Position numbers and translations under genes: made by a program
Assembly: GCA_963969395.1 (NCBI GenBank)
Contig: OZ017796.1
Location: forward strand, 47,792,243 to 47,856,242
Direction of reading: 5' to 3'
Length of the DNA: 64,000 bases
Source: Pseudoscleropodium purum
Lineage: Eukaryota; Streptophyta; Bryopsida; Hypnales; Brachytheciaceae
Notes under the pieces: generated by a model
The model's input: the letters and a program-made list of their open reading frames with translations, nothing else
The model's database searches: none
What the model was told of the DNA's origin: nothing
Shown here: piece after piece, positions 58,166 to 64,000 of the stretch
How positions within the stretch are numbered: the stretch's first letter is position 1
Layout of the letters: each line of letters opens with the position of its first letter

Positions 58166-59461
58166 TGTCACGCCCCTATCTCCTTGGGGTGCCTGAAACG
58201 CCTTAGTGAGTGAGGAGGACCTTGGTGGTGACTCCTCAAGCCTTGCAATAGACTAAGAAGGGAGTTTTGAGACACGTTTGGGCAAATAGAGCACAATAGA
58301 ACCCTACATTCTAAGGTTATGGTAGAGTGTCATACATGCTTGGAAATCTCTTAAGAAGATGCACCTAATCATCCAAAGAAAGCATCATTTAGACTAGTTG
58401 GCTAGAAGTTATGACTATTCAAAGTTAGAGGTTTTTCAATGGCCCCAGGACACTTTAGGTCTAAGAGTAAGAGATTCACGAGGAATCCTTTTAGGAAGTA
58501 TGGCATGTAGCATATCATTGGAAAGCTAAGAACACAAGGATGCTAAAATGACAAGTATTACGAGGTTCTAAGTGACAAGTCAAAAGTTATGGCCAAAAAA
58601 AGGGCCATGGTGAAAGTGTAACATCACCTTCGGTGGATCCCAATCTTTGAAGGGCCATAATTTTGTGAGAACTTGTCCAAATGGGACAAGTGAATAGTTC
58701 ATCGGCATCTATTTATTGCTTTGATACCTGAAATGAGCTTGCATGTTGGATTTGGAGCTCTAAACGCAAAGTTAAGCCGTTTGGAAGTTCGAGAATCCAA
58801 ATGATGAGGAAACGAAAGGAGTTCGGGTTGGATTTGGGTGGTCTTCCCAAATCCAAGGTGGGTTGGGTACCCCCTTTGACATAGAAGGGGGGAGTCAACC
58901 AAATTTCATAGAAAGTACTATAGGAGGGGTTGGTCTTCCTCTTTACTCCCTCTTGGAGCCTTGGTGAGTCTCAGTGAACCTTGGTGACTCAAGGTTGGTA
59001 GTGAGCCTTCACCACAAGCTCCAAGGCACTATGGGGCACTTGTGTGAAGTATCATGTAGCATCGGTTGGGATGGAACCCCACCTCAAACTAGTTCACATT
59101 CAATGTATCATGAGTGGGGAGTCTTAATTAGCAATGCCAAAGAGTAGCAAGTATATAAATGACTAGTTTGGAATAGGATGCCTCTCAAGGGCAGTGAGGA
59201 CCGTGGTGAGTAGTGCTACTATGGGCCTTAGCACTCCAAAATGAAGCTCCACCCCATGTTACCAAGTAACATGTTCAGTGTCACATGGGGAGTATGTATT
59301 AGAGTCCTGATGATTGGGACTTAACAAAGTGAGTTGGAAATGGAGACTCATACTGTGGGTGCGTGGCATGTGCAGTATTAGCTAGTTGCGGCTCAAGGCA
59401 AAGTTGGAAACAAAGTGTGGTGAACCCATTGAATAGTGAAGTGTGTTGAAGGTTGCTACAG
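58166..59461 (+). mobile_element. solo LTR (1296 bp) of an LTR retrotransposon
   Basis: It begins TGTCACGCCCC, a very common plant LTR start, and ends TTGCTACA, keeping the TG...CA rule. The flanking 5-mers are ATTAG (58161-58165) and GTTAG (59462-59466), a near-perfect 5-bp target duplication. There is no internal gag/pol, so it most likely arose by LTR-LTR recombination. A relative lies at 38672-41509. Confidence 0.75.
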
Positions 59462-62194
59462 TTAGTGTGATTTTTTCTTTAAGATCTAGTTTATTTGAGA
59501 TTCATTTCCAAGAGCCTTCAACACTATAAAAAGTCAAGATTGCAGTGAACACCCTTGCACAATATCTTGTATAGAAAAATCATAATCAATTGATATCAAA
59601 ATTGAATTTTTAATGCTAAAATTAGACTTCAAAAAGAATTTTTCAAAAATATAAACTACTAAAAATAGAAATTTGATTAGGTTTTATTTAACCCCAAAGT
59701 ATTGTTGACACCAAAATTTGGTCCCTTGGGCATTTAGTGGTTACCATAGGTGGCTCAAAAAGCAACTCTTTAAGGGCTATTGGTACTTTTTGATAGCTTT
59801 CAGTTGTCTAAAATTATTTTTCCTTATTTTTCACTCGAAGAAAAATTGATATAGAATCTAACACAAGTGGTTTCATATTTTCAGAGCATTTATGAATTAT
59901 TTGTGAAATTCCAAAGATTTTTATGGTAGGCACCTATTCCTGATCATAGACCTTGCAAAACCCATTTGTGCGCAATTTGAAAAAAGATATGGCTTGACCA
60001 AAAACAAGCACTACCACATTCCAAAAGTAATACACAAGGTTCTTAAATGTGACCTTTACTAAACTTAAATATACCCTATATTCTTTAACATTTGTAAAAA
60101 GGCATTTGGGCAATCAGTTTTCATTTAGAAAAATTAAGTGTACACACCCTTGCATTGAAATGGATCCTCCATAGTTCTTATTCCACCCATTGGTGAGGTA
60201 TGAAGCAATATATGACAAGTCTAAATATGCTCACATTGTTGGCAATTTGATTTAGAACCATTTACTATCCATTCTATAGCTCCCTACAAATTTGTTTGAA
60301 GAAGAGGGTTGCTTTTTGAACCACCCACTATAGAGTTAATATTAAAGTGTGTGCAATGAAGGACCGAGAGTTAATGTTTGAGAATAACATTGAACAGATT
60401 TCTTAAAGCATCCAAACTTGGTTTGATGGAGCTTTAGGTTGTATTTCTTTTGCCAACTACTCTTTAGGTATGTTTGTATTTGATATTAAAGACCATTGTA
60501 ATCGAGGTTCTTAGGAATAAATTTAGATCCACTTCTAGATTGGATTCATATTGCAAATATCACCCCTAACACCAAGTGTAAACATACTTTTTGTTAACTT
60601 TTCTTCTAACACACCTTCTACCAACAAGGGTTCACTTTACAATTAGTCCTACTAAAGTTAAAACACCCAAAAATATCAAAATTAGGAATTTAGTATAGTT
60701 GGATGCATCTTTTTCAATTTTTAAGAAAAAAATAGTTTTAAAAATATCAGCGATTGAGAATTAAAAATTTTAAATGATAATAGAATATTTGGATAAGACA
60801 TGTAACTACTGTGAATTTTCAAAGGAGAAGCCTCTTGGGCCATTGACACCATAACATAACTTGGTCATAAAACCAAAATTTAGAAAATCAACAATTTAAT
60901 AATCGTAGTTACAGGGACAATTTAATTGCACTTTAAGAGGATATTTTAAAAAAAATTCTATATATTATTACAAATGGATATAGAAACAATTTTGGGTGTT
61001 TTCACCTTACACATTGATTGCATTTGCGGGGGCCTAGATTGTGTATTAATCTTTGAAAGTGTACTTAATTCCTAAAGGTTTAGGCATCCTAAAAGAGAAA
61101 GTATGTTGGTCAAAATTTAATTATAACTTCCAAAATATTTATTTTTGGTTTTAATTTAAGCTTTGAAATTGGAGCCTAGAAGTTACTTGGAAAACTTTGA
61201 AAAATAAAAAAATTCAATGAGTTATTGGAAGCTCCATGTATTAAAATCCAAATAGTCTAAAATTAAATGTATTTTATTTGTATATTCTTCTCTAGAAACC
61301 ATTTACAAGTATAAATCACAAAATATTGTTTTCATTCAAACATTCAGTTTTTGGTCAAAATTCCAAATTATTTTAGTATAAATTCCAATTGATATAATTT
61401 TATATACATATAATTATACTTTAAAAAATCATGATAATTTTGTTTTCTTACCAAAACTTCTTTTTGCATCAGTAATTGTAAGAAATTAAAAAGGTATTTT
61501 TTACATATGAAAAACATCAAAAGTTAATTAATCAATTATAAGAAGGCTAAATATAGCTTCATAGTGGTGATTTGATATGAGGTCATTGCCAAAGGTATTT
61601 TGGATGTAAAAAATAAGAACAATTATTTGAAAAGTTTTCCCACTATTTTTTGTGTCTACTTTTACTACTAGTAGAAAAATGGATGGAAAGATTTCAAATT
61701 AATTTGATTATTTTGTTGTATTTACCAACTAATTTTGCCTAAATAGTATCAAAATTTTTATAATTGCAATTGATTATAAAATTTATAGAGATATTTGATA
61801 TTAATAGATAACATTGTAATCTTGTGTAACCAAAATATTACATTGAAACTTGAATATGATTTAGAAAACTAAATCAAACTCAAGAATATAATTTGACAAT
61901 GTAACAATGTAACTAGTTTTTTAGGATGAAGATAGAAATAGCCAACATTACAATTTTTTTACTCTTACTAGATGGATGATTGAAATGATGGATATATTTA
62001 TTTTTAAGAATGTAAACCTTCTCAAGAAAAAGGTGACCTAAGTCATCTCATAATTTTCTGACACTAATATAATACTCTATGAATTTTCAAAGAGGAAAAT
62101 ACTAACTAAGTATTAAATTCTTTTAACTTGTAAAGGTCCATATCTATTGCCAAATAGTCAAATATCATGTTTGGGTCAAATCCAACCAATTAAA

Positions 62195-62600
62195 TTATAC
62201 TTGAATGACAATCTTATATTTTTGGTATATGAAACTATAAATTGTCTCTTATAAGAAAAAATTTCAACTTGTATGGCTAAAAATTGTCACTCTAGCAAAA
62301 AGTAGAAAAATCAAGTAATATATAAAAGAAATCTAATTAATTTGATTTCTTTGAAGAGGTAAAAGTATCAATGGAGATTTGTGTGATATTTTTTCAATTA
62401 TATATTTTATTTCTTACATCCACATCACCCTTGACAAAGATGTCAGGTTAAATTCTACTATCAAACTAAATTTATCCACTTATATACTTGGTATGTAAAT
62501 TTTTCTTATTTTTTCTAGTACAAAATTTCATTTTCAGTTAATATTGGTTTTTGACAAAAATTTAGATGGAAAAATCAAATAATTGTGATTTTTGAAGTAA
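62195..62600. repeat. dispersed repeat G, copy 2
   Basis: It follows 34905-35315 block by block in the same orientation, and the DNA just before it (62140-62195) supplies the uninterrupted version of the site that holds the MITE at 34588-34897. Confidence 0.55.
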
Positions 62601-62754
62601 AATGTGGAAACAAAATTATGCGATTTATAAAATATATTAGAATAATCTGAAAAATTTAACATTCATCAAAGTTAGAATGAAAAATAGAATTTTATAATTT
62701 TCATTTGAAAATAAATTTAAAGGAAAAAGAATCCTTCTATTAAATTAAATTAGG

Positions 62755-62780
62755 TTGTTTGTTTTGTTTTGTTTTGTTTG
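62755..62780. repeat. TTTTG microsatellite
   Basis: Four to five tandem GTTTT units. Simple-sequence slippage is the ordinary explanation. Confidence 0.85.
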
Positions 62781-64000
62781 TTATGTTGAAATCTCTCAGA
62801 CCATGCATCTCCCATATACATTTTTGGTATTGTTGGAAAGCCCTAGGCAAGGACGAGTGCATAGGCTTGGTTTTCTGGCGTTCTGATCTAAGGCATGAAA
62901 GTTATTGAATTTTGAAGTTTTTATGAATTAAAAAAATTAGAAAATTATTTTTTCTTTTGTTTTGATTGTGGCAATAGCATGGGTCACACTAGTATGAATG
63001 AGAAACACACAATAGTATGTTATTTGGATAGTAACTTATAAAGCTTGCAGTTGCAATAATTCTTTCAATTTTTGGATTATTTAAAATTTTTTTAATGAAG
63101 TAGAAAGAAATATTAGCAAACTTCATTTTCTTAGTTTAAACCAAATACCAAAAATGATTTATATATTGAAATTTATAATTAAAGTTAATTAAAGTTTACC
63201 AAGGTCAATCAAAGTACATTTACTTTTTAGATGCATGGATCTTTAGAAGTTGAACAAACACCCTTGAAGCATTTCTTTACTTCAACTCCCACTGATTTCT
63301 TCCATGAAATCCTCAACTCCTATTGGTTGTTCTTAAGAGCTTGTGTTTTTAGATGAACGAACGTGGCCATTTGAGGTCTAAATATAGGTGGTACATAATA
63401 TATAGTCATCCTAAATGTAAACCATTTATTGATAAGAATTTTGGGTCATTCGGACAATTTAAGGTGTAGTTATCCTATTGCAATGTAGGAGCCTTAGTTA
63501 CATTTGCATAACTTAATAAAAATAAGTGCAACTATAATTCCCACTTTTTATCCCCTTGGCTTTGGATAGGTGGATTTTTGCTCATAACTTTTGGATTCTA
63601 TATCCATTTTCTATGAAATTTGAAATGAAGGTACATGTGGTAGTTTCAGACATGAAATAATTTTTTTTCAATTTTTTTCAATTATTTTAATATTTTTCAA
63701 TTTCCCTTAATTAGATGTTTACCTTTAGGACCATTTTTTTCTGGTATTGTTTCTAATCCAACAATGCAAATTTGAAGGTTAATATTGGAATACAAGGACT
63801 TTTACTGAAGTTATACAAGTCATAGAGAGGTTTTTAAAAATTAGTAAAGTATCCACCTTCCACATGCACATGTGCAAAGAACAAATTTTTTTTTCCTAAA
63901 GATGCAAATGGTTCAATGAAAAGAAACATCGTCCAGTCAAGCAAAATGAATTATTTTAAATTTTAAATTTTTTTACTATTTAAAAAAACCAAATCCCTAA

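Larger units (their letters stand above)
56857..59744. mobile_element. family B TTAA element (copy B3), split by nested insertions
   Basis: The outer ends are TTAACCCCTAAATGCCCAAG at 56857 and CCTTGGGCATTTAGTGGTTAC at 59744. Only 56857-57230 and 59462-59744 belong to family B; together they rebuild a unit of about 0.65 kb like B1. The rest is a family A element followed by a solo LTR. Confidence 0.75.
59745..64000. other. AT-rich repeat desert, no gene seen
   Basis: Stops occur in all frames, with long A and T runs. Contents are dispersed repeat G copy 2 (62195-62600) and a TTTTG microsatellite (62755-62780). Confidence 0.5.

Overview
This is nuclear DNA from a land plant. The genes are plant families: a plastid hexose-phosphate translocator, a DUF604 glycosyltransferase, a bacterial-type RlmN radical-SAM enzyme, proteasome subunit RPN6 and a plant LRR protein. 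They have spliceosomal introns and sit as GC-richer islands in very AT-rich, transposon-filled DNA. The translocator is intronless, RPN6 has one intron, and a piggyBac relict is present, which together lean toward a seed-free plant (bryophyte, lycophyte or fern). That placement is an inference; the species was not identified.

Layout. 0.7-1.6 kb: a small acidic secreted protein with a poly(A) signal. 2-12 kb: repeats and a decayed piggyBac-type transposase on the minus strand (6.2-7.7 kb), possibly the core of a larger element from 5.09 to 11.81 kb. 12.5-13.7 kb: glucose-6-phosphate/phosphate translocator, minus strand. 14.5-23.8 kb: repeats. 23.8-33.1 kb: the gene-rich core, with a four-exon DUF604 glycosyltransferase (+), an eight-exon RlmN-like gene (-) and a two-exon RPN6 (+). 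RlmN and RPN6 diverge from a shared 642-bp promoter interval. 33.6-51.7 kb: repeats, including short TTAA-bounded elements, LTR-like DNA and a decayed uncharacterised protein gene of probable mobile origin (45.5-49.6 kb). 52.0-55.0 kb: an LRR gene that is broken in at least three places and lacks its 3' end. 56.9-59.7 kb: three insertions nested inside one another. 59.8-64 kb: AT-rich DNA with no gene.

The most distinctive signal is a set of short elements whose ends read TTAACCCCTAAA... and ...TTTAGGGGTTAA. A TTAA target plus a CCC-starting inverted repeat is the hallmark of piggyBac transposition, and the same window carries a piggyBac transposase relict. I infer at least three non-autonomous families (A about 0.94 kb, B about 0.63 kb, C 0.23 kb) mobilised by piggyBac-type transposases. 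Several stop codons in the relicts look like C-to-T changes (CGA to TGA, CAG to TAG, TGG to TGA), as expected of methylated, silenced DNA.

Exon coordinates were worked out by eye from reading frame, splice consensus and remembered family sequences. No alignment or database search was run. I did not find rRNA, tRNA or CRISPR sequences, but a covariance-model scan was not possible.
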